Origin: Forficula auricularia
Taxonomy: Eukaryota; Arthropoda; Insecta; Dermaptera; Forficulidae
Assembly: GCA_024734495.1 (NCBI GenBank)
Contig: JALMQS010000225.1
Location: 14,480,096 to 14,544,095, forward strand
Direction: 5' to 3'
Length of the DNA: 64,000 nucleotides
Both the position numbers and the translations under genes were made by a program. This document shows positions 1-12,637 of this stretch, in pieces. The notes below the pieces were generated by a model. The model did no database searches. It was not told where the DNA came from and saw only the letters and a list, made by a program, of their open reading frames with translations. How positions within the stretch are numbered: the stretch's first letter is position 1; each line of letters begins with the position of its first letter.

Positions 1-140
1 TTTGCCCCCTTCCCCTTACTGTGTGACGTAATTTATAGACGACCCCTATTACTTATGTATAGGATCCATTATTTCTATTGACGAGAATTTTTATTGGGAA
101 GCGTATAATACATCTCAAAATAAAATAAGGTTCCACTCAC

Positions 141-424
141 TTTGCCCTCAATTCGATATAATTCCATATTAATCTGTTTAAAACGGTCAGCTAGTGAAAA
201 CGTTAATATCATGATGAATAGATCAAGAAAGTTCCAACTGAACGTAGCAATAATACGGACAATAATCACATATAATGAGAATAAAAAATGATAAGGAACT
301 ACTGAAAAAAGAATATCCATACTAGACACAGAAAATTCATAGAATACACTCGTATTGCTATTTGATTTTGAATGACATCGAAGAACTCGGTATAAGTTCG
401 GAATATTACTCAACAGATGTTCCA
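141..424 (-). CDS. Gr copy 1, exon VEHLLS
   Basis: 284 nt, acceptor TCTGTTTCAG|TGG, donor AAA|GTGAGT. Same splice positions as 28271-28554 and closely similar protein (TFSWNFLDLF, RFKQINMELYRIEGK). Confidence 0.93.
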
Positions 425-3400
425 CTGAAACAGAAAAGAATATGGTAAATGCATGAATCTTATTATGTTATCTTATTATAATATTTATTATATGAATGCT
501 ACACTTTCGAAATCGATTAACTCCATAAAACATAAAGTGGAGAAATGCGATGAAATTAACGTACATTATTAAATTATTTATTATTCAATGGCCAAAAAAA
601 AAAATTGTCATTAAGTAGTGTTAATACTTATTATTAGAGAAATTTATTTTGAATATATATAGTTAGGAGTCAATCATGTGTTTTGACATTAAAATTTAAT
701 AAAATTCAGAAAGTGGAGTTAATCGATTTGGCAAGTGAACCATTCATATATATTTATTTAAAATTAGTTTCTCGAAAACGGCTAGTACGATTTCGATGAA
801 AATCACGAATTATGGAGTTTTTGGGCCTATAGAAGTATAGAATTAACACTTACTTTAGTTCTGCTCAGGATTTTATAAGTGACAAGTATACTGATCAGAT
901 AAAAGTAAATAAATATTATATGCAATATTCATTTACTATGAGTTAAGATTTCTTAGGTCACTTGTTTTACATTAAAATTAAAAAAATAAAAGATGTAAAT
1001 TTTTTCAAAATATATATTTCGAGCTGTAAGCTCATCTTGAGGAAAGTACAGAATTATAATCAGTTATAATTCTGTACTTTCCTGAAGATGAGCTTACAGC
1101 TTGAAATATATATATTGAAAAAATTTACATCTTTTATTTTTAATGTGAATCAAGTGACCTAGAAATCTTAACTCATAGTAAATGAATATTGCATAAAATA
1201 TTTATTTACTTTTATCTTTATTAAAGATGTTTCCCATTGCACCAACACCACAATCCCTATTAATTAGTATATTGGTCGTATAAGTGCCACTGTCATGGAT
1301 TTCAAATGGGATTAAAAATAATAATATATTGATTTTAACCAAAACAAAAAATTACTGAGCAACTCTCGGTCCGCCAGGTATTATTAATAAAATTAATAAA
1401 ATCATCACAAAATATATATTTTTTACAATCTTAAGCTTTAAGTTCTGGACCTTGGAGAATATGCGAAAGTTCAAGTTTCCGATAGAAAGAGATTTGAATT
1501 TCCTAAGAAAATCACAAGAGGGTGTTATTTTTTATATCTGTGATGACTGTATTATTTCTAATTATATATCAGAAGGGTTGTTTTATGCTCTATAATTAGA
1601 ATCACTAGACCGCGAAATTTTACATATTAAGTTTTAAATCTTTGAGTGAAATATTTAGCACGTTTTCAAATGTCAGAGAGGTTCGCACTTTTTTTATAAT
1701 GATATCGATACAAGAAGAAGTTGCACCAAAAAGGTACAAGGTGGTCCGCGGTGGACCCTTGTATCGTGAAGATAAGAAGATTTAGGAATTGGGTAGGAGT
1801 CGAAGGTATCTGTGGATGCTGGTCTTGAAAGATTGAGGGTTATAACTTGCTGGAAAGACGGTCGGGGGAAGAGAGATCCAGTCTCTAGATGTCATAGGAA
1901 TAAACGAATTGGGGAATGCGTTTGTTCGATTAGTATCCAATTTAAGCGCGTAGGGGTGTTGAATCTTAGAAAATCGTGTATTTCGGCCAAATGAAGCCCT
2001 TAGTTATCGATTTTATTTCGTCAGAACAAAAGCCATGGTAATATCTATAAAAAAGGGAAAGGGCGGAGACAGATCATTTAATGCGGGATCGCCTATAAGT
2101 CTGATAGCCCGCCTCTGAATTGCATCTAAGGTATTAAGAGAATGGTGGAATTATCAATTTTATCTCGTCAGAACAAAAGCCATGGTAATATCTATAAAAA
2201 GGGAAAGGGCGGAGACATATCTACGATGGGCTAGCCAGTCGAGAGTGTCATTTAATGTAGGATCGCCTATAAGTCTGATAGCCCGCCTCTGAATTGCATC
2301 TAAGGTATTAAGAGAATGCTTGGAGGCCCCTCTCCACAGGAGAAAGCAATATTCAATACAGGGGCGAATTTGAGCCTTGTATAAATATAAGGAGTTGAGT
2401 GGGGGTGAAAAATCGTTTGGTTCTAAAAAGAAAGCCAAGCTTACATGCGCAGCTTTTGCTACTGAGATAATATGGTCATTCCAGGAAAGGTCAGAACCTA
2501 AGCTAACATCTAACATTGATATTTTATCATGAAATTCCAATGAGGTCGAATCAAAGGATATGTCAGGAAGGTTCCTAGAAATTAGACAGCACGGCGTTTT
2601 GCCAGAATTAAAGTTTACCAAGCTGTGAGATCCCCATTTTTTAAGCCTGCTTAGATCTAAATTTATCGAGAGAGCTATGTTTGTGCGATTGTTTAGTAAG
2701 GATTGAGCATTATAGAGGGTGCTATCATCAGCATAACAATGTATAGGTTTGGAGGGTAAGTTTCAAAGGTCATTAATATAGATAATAAGTAGGTTCAACC
2801 CTTTGATCTTGCTTGCCTTGGTAATAAATAGATTAGTTAATTACCAAATGCTCCGAAGAGTATCAATGACGTGAGGAGATTAATTTTGAATGCTATTTTG
2901 AACGGATAGCCATAAAGTCGAAGCTTTTTCTCCATCGCTTCCCATCGATTCACGAGGGCTGGCCAACGAGTAGAGTAGTACAAAAACACTATCAGTATAA
3001 ATGTCGTGCTCCCGTGGAACACTGGGCCAGCTATAAAATGTATTAAAAATCTAATATATAGTAATATGAATAAAATAAGACTAAATAATCAAATTTACTT
3101 ACCAGTACTTTTAAAATTGGGACTTGAAAATCTTAAATGAATTAGAGAGAAAACAAATATAAAGAAGGAGCATATAATAGCACATATTGAATAAGCCACT
3201 CGAAATGACTGCCATTTGAACCTGCAAATAAAACAAAGTATTTTTAAAAAGTAAATTCAGGATTGTAGTTTATTAATATGATAATTAATAGAGATTGTGG
3301 TGTTAGATCCAAGGTGAAACATCTTTAATAAAGATATAAGTGTAGAAGGGCGGGTTTCATCCCCTTGGCTCGTAGGGGTGAAATAACACACTTTATTTAC

Positions 3401-6400
3401 TCTTTAATATATATTTATTTACATAAAGGGGGGGTAATACATTTTCGTGTCTAGGGGTCATCGTTAAAACATCTTAAAACTCTCATCTTAAAATTAACAT
3501 CGTGCACTTGCTATCAAATCGACAAACATGTTGTCTTAATAAACACTCGTTTTCAACTATAAACTAACGCATCGACAAACATGTCGTTTCAACCATGGCT
3601 CGTTTTCAACTGTCTCGCTTGCAGTTGCAACTAATATTCCTTCAGCAGCCACACATACACATACACACACACCTGCATATGAGTGGCAGCCGACGCAAGT
3701 TGTCATAATAATATTTATTACATGCTTTTAGCCTGAACACAAAGATCTTAGGGACAATACCCGGCTAAGAAGAAAGAGAGCGACCTCCCACCGTACAAGG
3801 GCAGGAAGCCAGCCACACATTTGCCGAACACATGATCCCAAACAGCAATCAATATAATTCACCAAATCAAACACTTAATTAAGCAATTAATTTCCTACAT
3901 AAGTAAATAAATATTTTATGAAATATTAATTTACTAAGAGTTAGGATTTCTAGGTCACTTGTTTCGCTTTACTGACTCCAATCATTTCGTTTGAGAAAAG
4001 CGTTACAAGAAAATCGACCAGAATTAGCTAACAGACACCGTACAATAATGCTCAACTTCATGATTTTAATGTTGTCAAAACAGTAGTGAAAACCATAGGA
4101 TGAGAAAGCTGATGCCAACCGTTGTATTCAACAGATAGTGCTCCATCAGATACCTACACCTTGTTACAATCGTATCGCTAAACAGCATTTCATCAAAATT
4201 AACGTTTTTTTTCTATTTTAAAAACAGTGATTTCATATGCATAGACCAATTATTATTTGCCTTTTCGGACGTATGTGAATGTGAGGTCGTGAATAGATGT
4301 TTTTTATTTCCATTACCCATCAAGAATTACTAGGTTTTTTTAAAAATATTAAAAAATGAAATAAAAGGTATTATAAGGTGTATGGTATTATCAGGCCACA
4401 TTTTTTTTCTATCCCTTATGATAAACTTGTAAAAGTAGCATTAAATAAAATCCTTATGAAAAATTTTTTGAGGAATATCCTATATATCTTTTTTTTACCA
4501 CTCAGCCGCATTTTACTATATACGAGTATTTGCTTTTGATACCATTTTATAAAATATTAAATTGTCTAGAAGAAAAACTTGTTCTTTTTTTTTGTTTGGC
4601 TCTACATACCTGGAAGGTTTTTTTTACAGAGTGAGTATGTTAACCCCACTTCCAACCCCTTTTAGTCGCCTTTTACGACAAGCAGGGGATACTGTGGACC
4701 TATTCTAACCCCAGTCCACAGGGGGGGACTAGTGAAATATATAAATATAAAATAACAATAAACTGAGTGTTCAGCCAGGCTATTTATTACTGGGAAAATA
4801 TATTTAGGACACAAATGGCAAGCCTTGAAAGCTAATTTTACCTACAAATTACGTTAAACTACTGAATTTAGATAATAATTAAATTGAAAATTTAATAGAT
4901 AATAATTTAATTCTCTACTAAAAGGATTTTAAACCACCAGTGGAGTCTTAACAAGTTTATTGATGTTGAAAGTTTATTTAATATAAACAATTTTTTTTGG
5001 ACCCCTTAGGTAATAATTATGTAAATTTTTACAATCAATCATTGAATGTGTAAATTTGATTATACTAACAGTTTTTGGTAAAAAATCAACTTCTTTTCAA
5101 TTAGTCAAATTCGAGCGCTTTAGTTTTATTTACACTAAACACACACGCATAATATACATAATCCTTAGGGTAGTCCAAAAAAAAACAAATATTTTTTTAT
5201 TATTAAAAATTTCCAAAATGATTAATAGAGATTGTGGTGCAAGGTGAAACATCTTTAATATAGATTAGATAGAAGTTCATTGACTTTTGTCAAATAAAAC
5301 ATTACCTGGCGAACGACGAAAATGTTATCAATAATCAACTCGTAGAAAAACATAATAATACACCTGTTAATAACAAAGCCCGAAAAAATATATTCTCAGC
5401 CTATAGACAAAAGTCAATGAACTTTTAATTTTTCTTTATTTATCCATATGTCAATATAATCTGCCCCACCTAAATTTTCACTTAACAATAGTCTACCATC
5501 ATTGTTTCGCAAAGTGTGTTCTGCGGAACCCTGGGATTCCATGAAAATTCGCAAAGGATTCCGCAAAAAAATTCACGCCAGGTGAAAAATTCTATCTTTC
5601 AAAAGGAATGTGAAGTTTAGGATTAGTTGTGTGAATCCCATTCCCATAACAACGCTTTAACCCGAATCACAAGAGTGTCAGGTCCCACTCTTACCTTCCA
5701 AACGGAAAAGGGTTCCACATTCGAAAAAGTTTGGGAAACACTGGTCTACATCTCTAAGTGAGATCATCCTTTAAAATAATTTAAATAATAAAAACAATTT
5801 CTTTTTCCTGTGTTCACTAAACATATATATATACACTAGCATTCAAAAAGTTGAATTAATTATTTTTTGTAATTCGTGAAGATGGGTTGATAGCCCGAAA
5901 TATATATATTGAAAAAATATACCTCTTTTAATTTTTTTTTTAATTTTTAACGTGAAACAAGTGATCTAGAAAACCTAACTCATAGTAAATTAATATTTCA
6001 TAAAATATTTAAATTGAAAGTTTTTTTGCCGAGAGTAGCAGAATTTTTATATATTGAAGGAGACAATAAAAGAGTGTGTCTTCTGCTGGAATTATAAATT
6101 TTATTTATTTATAACGAGACTATAGTTTCGAGGGCGTTGGCCTCTTCATCAGTCTATTAGAATGGATTCACAGGAATTAATTTATGAATGAACTATAGTC
6201 TCGTTATAAATAAATAAAATTTATAATTCCAGAAGAAGACACACTCTTTTATTGTCTCCTTCAATAAAATATTTATTTACTTTTATATTTATTTTTAATA
6301 TAATATATCGTCTTAGAGTGTAAACCTGCTAGCTCACAAAAAGGAAATTTTACAGGTCAGACAAAAAACAAACAAAATTTAATTTGTTGTTATGGAAAAA

Positions 6401-9400
6401 ACTATTTTTCATATTTTATTTCTACAATTTACGATAGTAATTTTAAGTAGCAGTTTTACTTGGACAATACTGCATCTATTTTTCTTTCGAATGGTCATAT
6501 ATGATAAAAAATGGAGTTAGCAGGTTTACACTCTAAGGAAACGATATAAATTAGGTCTTGAACTGACCGAGGTTACCTTTAGAGCTTTCTGAGCTGAGGT
6601 CTCGAGTTCATGTCCCAAAACTCAAACACTGTTTAAATTTAACTGGAATAATCTAAAACAGTGCTTCTTAAACAATGGGTCACGAACTCATTTTTGGTCC
6701 CGAGACTAAATTAATAATAAATAATAATAAATTTTGGGGTCGCAAAACATAAAACGACAATGAAAAATTGTAATGGGCTGCGACTAAAAATTAATTCAAA
6801 AAAATTGAAGCATAGTGAATTCGAGATATATCTGTCATCGAAGGAATTTTGGCTTGGGATTAGGACAGCATTTTCGATAATTTTTGAAATGGCCTTTAAT
6901 ATACACCCAACTCTTTTTTTACACGTATTTGAAGTTTCAAAAAAGTCTTCCCTTTTTTGGTTTTCATTATTTTATAAGGGAATATTAAAATTATTGAATC
7001 AATAATTAGAAATTACATTGATCTTTTTTTACACGAATTTCTGAGGAACGTATTTGTCGTGTAAAAACGAGTTGGGTGAATATTTTTATCATTTTGAGCT
7101 ACATATTTATTCAAAATAACGTATTTAGCAATAACATTTAAAGAATGGAAGTATGCTAAGTGCCAATAATATAAAATAGAGATACTTTGAAAAAACTTTA
7201 TTTACTTATATCTTTGTTAGAGTTAACAATACATATGGTATATATTTTATTTTCATTTAGTGCCTAGAAACTTTTCGTGTAAATTTTCTTTATCAATTCA
7301 ATTCAAGGCCAAAAAGGTTAATAAATAAACAATCAGAGGGTAGCGTTTAGGGGTGGGTTGGGGGGGGCAAAAGAGACGACACCCCTTCCTCCACATGACA
7401 TCAACATAACACTGATTAAATCAAGGGAAATGTCGATAGAAATTAAATTAAGGAAAATAAATAATAGGAGAGACAAAAACAGACTAGAAGTGAAAATATA
7501 ATTATATGGGTGAATACACGCTAAATGTGTTTCTTATGTCAACTCTGAAAAAGTAATCCAAATAATTTGGCATTCATTATGTCACAAGTTGACATAATTC
7601 TGTATTAAAATTTCTAAGGACCAGAAGATTTAACTATTTTTTTAAGTTTTATCAGTATCAGGGAAAATAGGTAGCCAGGGGAGTGACACTACGGCTAGAG
7701 TAGTGACTATTTGATACAGGAAGTGACTAATCATTTGATATGAAAAGCAAATGAAACTGATCGTATCAGTAAACTGAAAAAGTGTACCTTTTTCCTAGAT
7801 TGAGGCTCGAACCCAATAGATTTTGACGGGGACTTTTAATATGTTCAATGAGAAGCCGTAATAAGCATGTATACCAAAATTCAGATCTTTTCCGATTAAT
7901 GTTTTTTTTCCTAATTTAACTGGATTATAATATTAATATATAAAAGCAACGAATTTCTTTATTATCCTTTTAACTAACTAGTATCCAAGTCGTGGGTTTT
8001 TTCAAAAGTTTCCCACTAATGTTTTTTTTTTTTTTTTTTTTGGCTTTTCGGCCTTTCTAGCCATAAGCCATTTACGATACTATTTATTTTATTCAAATTT
8101 GTCTCTACCCCGGGGGTCAGATTTTAGCCGGATGCCTCGAGTCGGACTCGAACCCGGGTCCACTTGGTTAGCAGGATGATACGCTACCGCCTAGCCTATC
8201 TGACCCCCCCCCCCCCTAATGTTTTAAAAAATGATTAAAATAAAAAAAAAGCACATTGTTGTAAATATGGACATGGGTAGGGAGTATTTATTGCTCGATG
8301 CTCAAATAATTGTAAAATAAAAAATACATATGTACATTTTAATTTAGAAATAAAAACATTTTGTTCAAAAAACTAACTATTAGAAGAACCCCGAACGACT
8401 TCTACGATTTTGAGAAAATAAAAAAAAAAAAACGAAAAATCTTTCATGTAAATGTCCACTTCCGGTCTTCCGATTTCAACCAAAAGCTTGATGTACTCCT
8501 TCTAGCCTATATCAAGCTTAAGTTTCGAATTTCGTATCTCTGAGACTTATGGTTGCGAAACGCAGGGGGGTACATACTTACGTACGTAAACATCAAATTC
8601 CGGTTTTTCTATTTTATCCAAAATCTTGTTATACTTCTTGTAGCCTCTAGATAGCTTAAGTTTCAAATTTCAAGGCTCTGCGATTTTCCGAACACGAGAT
8701 ATGAACGATTAAAATTTTTATTTTACCATACTCCTAATTTACAACCTCTTCCTTTAATTCAATCGGATTAAAAATTTGACACAACTATTAACTCATGACA
8801 CTTGATAAATACACTAATTTTTAAAAAAATTGTTAGAGTTGTTTTTGAGAAAATCAAAAAAAAAACGAAATAAAGGAAGGGGGTGTAAATTAGTAGTGTC
8901 TCGATGACTTCAAATAAATGAGAATATGAAAGTAGTGTGGCAAACACACCAGTTAATTTAAAATCATTTTCTCAAATCCCCTCCCTTCCTCAAATTGATT
9001 ACAGGAGGTATTTATTTTCTTTGATGGTTTTTAATTTTTTTCATCATTTCATTTTTCAGCATGCCTAATTACCTTTGACTGGATAAAATCTATGCACATT
9101 AAAGAACATATAAAACTTAATCCAATCTAAAATGAGAATTTTCTAAGGATATTCAGAAAATATCATTAGATAAGTTTGACACAAGGGCTGCCCTCTACAG
9201 AGGAATTGAACCTAAGTGTCAGAAACCCTATTTTTTTTAGATTAATTACTTCTGACAACAAAACCAGAAACTACATTTCACTAAATTTGTACACATTTCC
9301 ATTGTAAAATTCTGCAGGCATTCGAATCAAAATTCACAAATATAGTTACACTATATAAGTAGTAGAATTATAAACAAGTTAGTTTTTCGAATTTTGAGAA

Positions 9401-10407
9401 AAAAATTGCAATATTGTAAGTGTCCTGTCTAGCGATTTGGATACTCCTCCGCTTTACTTAACAAGGGTGACAATTAAATAAATAGTCACACAAATATTTA
9501 GCTAAATATAAAGCGGCCCACACGATCATTCTGACTGTCAGTCTTATCTAGGATTGAGGGGTAGGACTGATGGACTGAAGAACAAGATTGACGGATTTCC
9601 AGAAATTCAAAAATCAGAGCTTCAGTCTTGTAAAAAGGAGAGGAGATTGACAGTCTGAATGAAGCGTGTAATGGTACCGTCATTATTTTCATCAGTCGAG
9701 AACATATACAATTTTAACAATTCAAATATTTAATGAATTTAATAATTATGTAATATGATGATTATTAGTTAGATTTTCATTTTATTATTTGAAAATGGAA
9801 TCAAATTTCATCAATAATAATTTAAAATTAATTATTTACTTGAATTACTTGAATACATTAAAGTGTGAAGAGAGGACCTTATTAGTGTTTATATTATCAT
9901 TTTACTTTTATTTTATTTTACTCTTTTGCCCAAACTTTGCGTTTTACAATTTTTCTACTAGCTAATGCCATAATTATAGCAACACATGACTTTTTCTTAT
10001 TTCTAGACATCTTGTCTTCGCGGTCTGTCACTGTAGAATGAGCCAAAAAAACTTCAATCTGACTGTCAGTCGGAATGATCGTGTAGGCTTCTGCATGATT
10101 GAAGTAACGAATGACAGTCGGATTGATTCATTCTGACTGACAGTGTAGGGACCGCTTTAGGAAAGAGTTAGTTACCTGAGATTGTATGAATTCTTGGAAT
10201 TAAACCCCTGCACGGGTAACATACTAAAACATTGCGCTATGAATAAGACTCTCCGCATCGATCCAAAGAATGAATTTTTCGGATCATGGGATTTATTTGA
10301 CGATAGAAACATGTTTAAATATTGTTGGTCATAGTTCAATCGATGTCGATTCTTTGCTGTTTGAGGCACATTCGTCTCAAACGGAAACACACTGTTTCGA
10401 AAAATTC
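141..10407 (-). CDS. Sugar-type gustatory receptor, partial gene, copy 1
   Basis: Tandem paralogue of the gene at 24275-41954, same strand, lying 3' of it. Visible model: complement(join(<141..424, 2845..3030, 3103..3221, 10176..10407)). The exons encode SFFGSMRRVLFIAQCFSMLP, FKWQSFRVAYS, STRWPALVNRWEAMEKKL, VEHLLSNIPNLYRVLRC and FSWNFLDLF in the expected order, all open and with compatible phases. The exons after 141 (last membrane segments, TYE motif) lie beyond the window. The first exon, expected upstream of 10407, was not found. The 2.4 kb intron 425-2844 holds a jockey-like LINE fragment and a hammerhead palindrome; the 7 kb intron 3222-10175 holds more fold-back repeats and a SINE. Intactness of the full gene cannot be judged here. 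Confidence 0.85.
903..1213. repeat. 310-bp near-perfect palindrome
   Basis: The left arm AAGTAAATAAATATTATATG... returns inverted to TTTATTTACTTTT with few mismatches. The centre is near 1058, around family C hammerhead motifs. Within intron 425-2844 of Gr copy 1. Confidence 0.85.
1076..1116 (+). ncRNA. Hammerhead-like motif, family C
   Basis: CUGAAGA at 1082, stem II GAGC/GCUU, GAAAUAUAUA. The opposite arm (about 1017-1045, minus) carries a mutated copy with CUCAAGA. Centre of the 310-bp palindrome 903-1213 in a Gr copy 1 intron. Confidence 0.52.
1690..2010 (-). repeat. Putative 3' flank of the jockey-like LINE
   Basis: Similar to 37600-37885: both carry a GAAGTTGCACCAAAAAGGTA block and end with AAACGAATTG..GAATGCGTTT, then the LINE 3' coding end. 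The shared order in both copies suggests it belongs to the element. Confidence 0.5.
2037..2800 (-). mobile_element. Jockey-like LINE fragment, reverse transcriptase 3' part
   Basis: Minus strand from about 2800 reads CYADDSTLYNAQSLLNNRTN, containing the RT catalytic YADD. It continues through VNFNSGKTPCCLISRNLP to IRPCIEYCFLLWRGASKHSL and LDAIQRRAIRLIGDPTLND, the usual C-terminal RT region of jockey-type LINEs, ending near 2160. Part of its 3' end (about 2037-2150) is a partial duplicate of 2160-2310. It is 5'-truncated, lies in intron 425-2844 of Gr copy 1 on the same strand, and comes within 50 bp of exon 2845. Confidence 0.87.
2845..3030 (-). CDS. Gr copy 1, exon RWPALV
   Basis: 186 nt, acceptor TTTTATAG|CTGG, donor TTTG|GTAATT. 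Encodes GPVFHGSTTFILIVFLYYS, then RWPALVNRWEAMEKKL. A LINE fragment comes within about 50 bp of its 3' end. Confidence 0.92.
3103..3221 (-). CDS. Gr copy 1, exon FKWQSF
   Basis: 119 nt, acceptor ATTTGCAG|GTTC, donor CTG|GTAAGT. Encodes FKWQSFRVAYSICAIICSFF and the rest of the second membrane segment. Confidence 0.92.
5874..5912 (+). ncRNA. Degenerate hammerhead, family C
   Basis: GUGAAGA for CUGAAGA, a good stem II GGGUU..AGCCC and GAAAUAUAUA. The C3 change should abolish catalysis. Confidence 0.42.
6024..6270. repeat. Fold-back element, hammerhead family A
   Basis: Left arm GCCGAGAGTAGCAGAATTTT, then GAGTGTGTCTTCTGCTGG. The right arm returns the inverse from GAACTATAGTCTCG onward. The ribozyme is complete only on the left arm. 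Confidence 0.82.
6110..6160 (-). ncRNA. Hammerhead ribozyme, family A
   Basis: Minus strand CUGAUGA (6146-6152), stem II with four pairs (GAGG/CCUC), GAAAC (6125-6129), ACUAUAGUC with cleavage position at 6118. Centre of the fold-back 6024-6270. Confidence 0.68.
8026..8215 (-). mobile_element. tRNA-derived SINE, second copy
   Basis: Minus strand: box A-like GGCTAGGCGGTAGCG, box B CCCGGGTTCGAGTCC, a tail TATGGCTAGAAAGGCCGAAA and oligo-A. Target duplication CTAATGTTTT at 8016-8025 and 8216-8225. Lies in the large intron of Gr copy 1. Confidence 0.85.
9507..10160. mobile_element. ~650-bp MITE next to the Gr copy 1 donor
   Basis: Left end AAAGCGGCCCACACGATCAT and right end GTGTAGGGACCGCTTT are inverted. 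Inner blocks ATTCTGACTGTCAGT recur on both sides. The right end is about 16 bp from the donor of exon 10176-10407. Confidence 0.65.
10176..10407 (-). CDS. Gr copy 1, N-terminal exon
   Basis: 232 nt, acceptor TTTTTTTTCAG|GAA, donor CTCAG|GTAACT. Encodes a variable N-terminal stretch, then SFFGSMRRVLFIAQCFSMLP. It needs one base from an upstream exon, the same phase as copy 2 exon 1. A MITE ends about 16 bp past the donor. Confidence 0.85.
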
Positions 10408-10737
10408 CTGAAAAAAAAGATCGTAATAAATAAATCTTCTGTCCAAATTTTGAGAGATTGTCATCTACTACTAATCCGAACTGAATGGATCATTTTAATC
10501 ACATATCAGATCTCGAGAATTGTACCCGAATCCAATTCAGCTCGGATTTAATTAAATGACAAACTCTCGTGATTTTTTAGAGATTTAATTTAATGACAAA
10601 AGACCTTTCATCTTCTCGTAATATTCTTTAATCCAATGCTACTTAAAGTAGTGGGCCCCATGGATTACTTGCAGGGGGGCCGCAAAGAGTCGCAAATGTA
10701 ACAAATAAATCATTATTGTTAAATAATTTTAAATACT

Positions 10738-10990
10738 TGAAATGAAAGTTTTTGCCGAGAGTAGCAGAATTTTTATATATTGAAGGAGACAATAAAAGAG
10801 TGTGTCCTCTGCTGGAATTATAATTTTATTTATTTATAACGAGACTATAGTTTCGAGGGCTTTGCCCTCTTCATCAGTCTATTACAATGGATTCACAGGA
10901 TTTAATTTATGAATGAACTATAGCCTCGTTATAAATAAATAAAATGTATAATTCCAGCAGAAGACACACTCTTTTATCGTCTCCAATTTA
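10738..10990. repeat. Fold-back element, hammerhead family A
   Basis: Same layout as 6024-6270, with over 90% similarity by eye. The right arm again begins at AACTATAG within the ribozyme 3' part. Confidence 0.82.
10837..10885 (-). ncRNA. Hammerhead ribozyme, family A
   Basis: Minus strand CUGAUGA (10871-10877), perfect stem II GAGGGC/GCCCUC, GAAAC (10850-10854), ACUAUAGUC. Centre of the fold-back 10738-10990, between Gr copies 1 and 2. Confidence 0.7.
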
Positions 10991-11799
10991 AATACTTGGA
11001 TTATAATTATAAAATTTCGATATTGTAAATGAAATGTTGAAATGATTATATATTTGCAACTGCTTATAACATAGACTATTGATTTCATGCGTTAATTATT
11101 TTTTAAATCAAACATTTTAAATTTTGTATTGTGTATTTTTTCACACTATTACTGTTTACCTTAGTAAATGCATGCATTGACTAGTAAGTGCATGCATATA
11201 CGACATTCAAAATTATAAATAGTTTTTTAACCAATCTGAATTAAAAAAAAAAACATAAGGGGACCGTGAGATATTGATTTGTGTTCCAAGGGGCCACGTC
11301 TTCAAAAAGTTTAAGAAGCACTGCTCTAATCCATTGTAAACTATCACTGGAAGCTCTCTCCTGGCTAAGATTTTAACTAAAGTCCACCCTATCTTCGTTG
11401 TAAAATTACGTTGGAGACTGAATCAAATATCGAATTTAAAGGTACTTGGGTTCAATTCTAGAGAAGATGAAGCCCTTTTTGACATTAAATCAAACAGACA
11501 GATCATTGTATATTCTTTTTAGGGTTCCGATTAAAAAGTAAAACGGTACCCTATTAGTGTCGCTATAATATAATCGTCTATCGGTCAATCTGAGCAGTAA
11601 ACTAAATAAGATACCAACTGGAAATTTACAATCTATACCTACATGTACCTAATAATTTTACCCGAAATCAAAGATCGTATTAAAATTTTAATCAAATTAT
11701 TATTTTAAGAATGGTTGAATTTTGTGTGTAGTCTAAAATAAAAATATATTTTCTTCATTTGCTGTGAGATTCTCTGTAAAAATTTTCGGAATAGGGTTT

Positions 11800-12637
11800 A
11801 ATTTTTACTTTAGCATACAGGGTATGGTCAAGTATTGTAATCGTGCATGAAAAAAGTGTTGTTGTTTTTTGTTTCTTTTTTCAAAATATCTCAAAACGGC
11901 TGAAACTATTTTGATTAAAAAATTGAGCGAAACCATGGCATTTGGGTCTATAAAAAAGCCGTAATAAGTGAACATCGAAAAAATTATATTTTTTGAGATA
12001 ATAATTGTTTTATCAAAATGTCTGTTAGTCTGTTAGTTCGTAAGTGCGTTACCAAATTTTTGTGGACGAGCTAGCTCAAAAACTAGTATGAATATCAAAA
12101 CCAAATTTCACACTAGTTTTGGTACATTGATATTAAGAGCTGATTAGATTTTGGTGCATATCGACCCAAAATTAAGGATGTGGTGGAGGGGGGTTAAAAA
12201 TAAAAAATCTAGGCCGTTTCAACAAACTCAACCAAATTTTGTATACATAATCAGTGGGGCCCCAGAAGACTAAAAATGTAAAAACTATCCGCTCAAAATG
12301 GGTGGGGGGGGGTCAAAAAATGAAAATATAGGCCCGTGTACCAAACTCAACAAAAGGTTGGATATATAATCAGTGGACCCCCAGAAGTCTAAAAATGCAA
12401 AAACTAACACCCCGAAATGGGAGGGGGAGGAGTAGGGTCAAAAAATTAAAATATAGGCCCGTGTATCAAACTCAACCAAATTTTGTATACATAGCTAATC
12501 CACGGGCCCCCAATAGTTTAAAAATGCTAAAACTAACCCCCCCCCCTACATGATTATAAATAATTTTATTAAATATTAAATATAAGTGAGGGGCCAGGTT
12601 GTATGGTAAAGTCAAGTGGATGGCCACATCAGAACGT
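11800..12637. mobile_element. MITE with ACTTTACCATACA-type inverted ends, copy a
   Basis: Starts near ACTTTAGCATACAG and ends TTGTATGGTAAAGT (12599-12612). Contains three diverged ~120-bp tandem units (about 12200-12540), each with a CAAACTCAACCAAATTTTG-like core and a G run. Confidence 0.7.

Larger units (their letters stand above)
3222..9506. other. Large Gr copy 1 intron, repeat-derived
   Basis: No exon of a host gene seen. Includes GTGGTG..GGTGAAACATCTTT termini near 3297 and 5236, a CA-rich patch near 3655, a block GTATCCCCTGCTTGTCGTAA on the minus strand at 4640-4730 that I recognise as a dispersed insect repeat of unknown class, inverted ~180-bp arms (6300-6400 and 6510), the fold-back 6024-6270 and the SINE at 8026. 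Confidence 0.6.

Noticed and set aside
10270..10551. 93-codon plus-strand ORF
   Set aside because: Antisense to the N-terminal exon of receptor copy 1.
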